A stretch of 6,255 nt of DNA from Desulfocapsa sp. (lineage in GTDB: Bacteria; Desulfobacterota; Desulfobulbia; Desulfobulbales; Desulfocapsaceae): positions 1 to 6,255 of the forward strand of contig JAOZKX010000139.1 in NCBI GenBank assembly GCA_029935135.1, read 5' to 3'. The translations under genes were made by a program, and so were the position numbers. Under the pieces are notes generated by a model that worked only from the letters and a program-made list of their open reading frames with translations, had not been told where the DNA came from and made no database searches. Shown piece after piece: positions 6,156 through 6,255 of this stretch (position 1 is the first letter of the stretch; each line of letters opens with the position of its first letter).

Positions 6156-6188
6156 ATTGTAACTATGATTTAATAATAAATGAATCAT
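6156..6188 (-). promoter_or_regulatory. Candidate -10 box with an AT-rich dyad upstream
   Basis: On the - strand TACAAT (6156-6161) matches five of six -10 positions. Directly upstream is a 24-bp imperfect palindrome (6165-6188) with 6-bp arms ATGATT/AATCAT and 9 of 12 symmetric pairs. It covers the spacer and -35 region, and the best -35 match there is poor (TTCATT), as in activator-dependent or repressed promoters. A T9 run (6188-6196) follows on the + strand. Transcription from here would give a leader of about 150 bases before the exported-protein gene. In the rest of 6001-6255 I see no open frame, only AT-rich leader sequence. Confidence 0.35.
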
Positions 6189-6255
6189 TTTTTTTTATGA
6201 AAAAGAAAAACTGTAAATAGATCAGCCGCGTTCAGGGATAACGATTTTCCTGAGT

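Noticed and set aside
6123..6229. 9-bp direct repeat ATCAGCCGC at 6123-6131 and 6221-6229
   Set aside because: A single 9-bp match in about 250 bases is plausible by chance, and the 98-bp spacing shows no helical phasing.
6232..6253. TCAGG/CCTGA inverted repeat near the right edge as a terminator of an upstream gene
   Set aside because: The stem is 5 bp, the T-rich stretch on the - strand begins about 20 bases away, and no gene end is visible.

Overview
The window carries two transcription units that meet tail to tail. It looks like a chromosomal stretch of a Gram-negative, probably anaerobic, sulfur-metabolising bacterium, perhaps a Desulfobulbales-like member of Desulfobacterota. That placement is inference. 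It rests on a DUF1641 gene of the kind found beside sulfide:quinone-reductase-like flavoproteins, on a large hybrid kinase with a Cys-containing PAS domain, and on a Sec-exported DUF4412-type envelope protein. There is no rRNA or tRNA gene in the window that could settle it.

Left part (1-930, + strand): the last 21 codons of an unidentified gene are followed after 10 bases by a DUF1641 protein. A strong hairpin with a T-rich tail, at about 859-912, ends this unit and lies between the two converging gene sets.

Right part (931-6255, - strand): four genes are read in the order exported DUF4412-like protein with a Met-rich tail (5266-6000), polytopic membrane protein of unknown function (4263-5066), hybrid sensor histidine kinase (1463-4150) and single-domain PilZ protein (931-1266). 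The gaps are 199, 112 and 196 bases. Each holds inverted repeats, so the genes may be one loosely spaced operon or several separately controlled units.

The kinase is the centrepiece. It has two membrane helices around a roughly 280-residue, mainly helical periplasmic region, then a PAS domain, HisKA, HATPase and a C-terminal receiver. I see a His/Cys/His/His set in the periplasmic region (H161, C187, H216, H220) whose order and spacing match the chemoreceptor zinc-binding (CZB) domain. The PAS domain carries a second cysteine cluster (C412, C423, C430). The neighbouring PilZ protein keeps both c-di-GMP-binding motifs.

A working picture, which is inference, is an envelope metal or redox sensing module: an exported protein with a Met-rich tail, an unknown membrane protein, a kinase with two possible metal sites, and a c-di-GMP effector. 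I saw no mobile element, CRISPR array, tRNA or rRNA.
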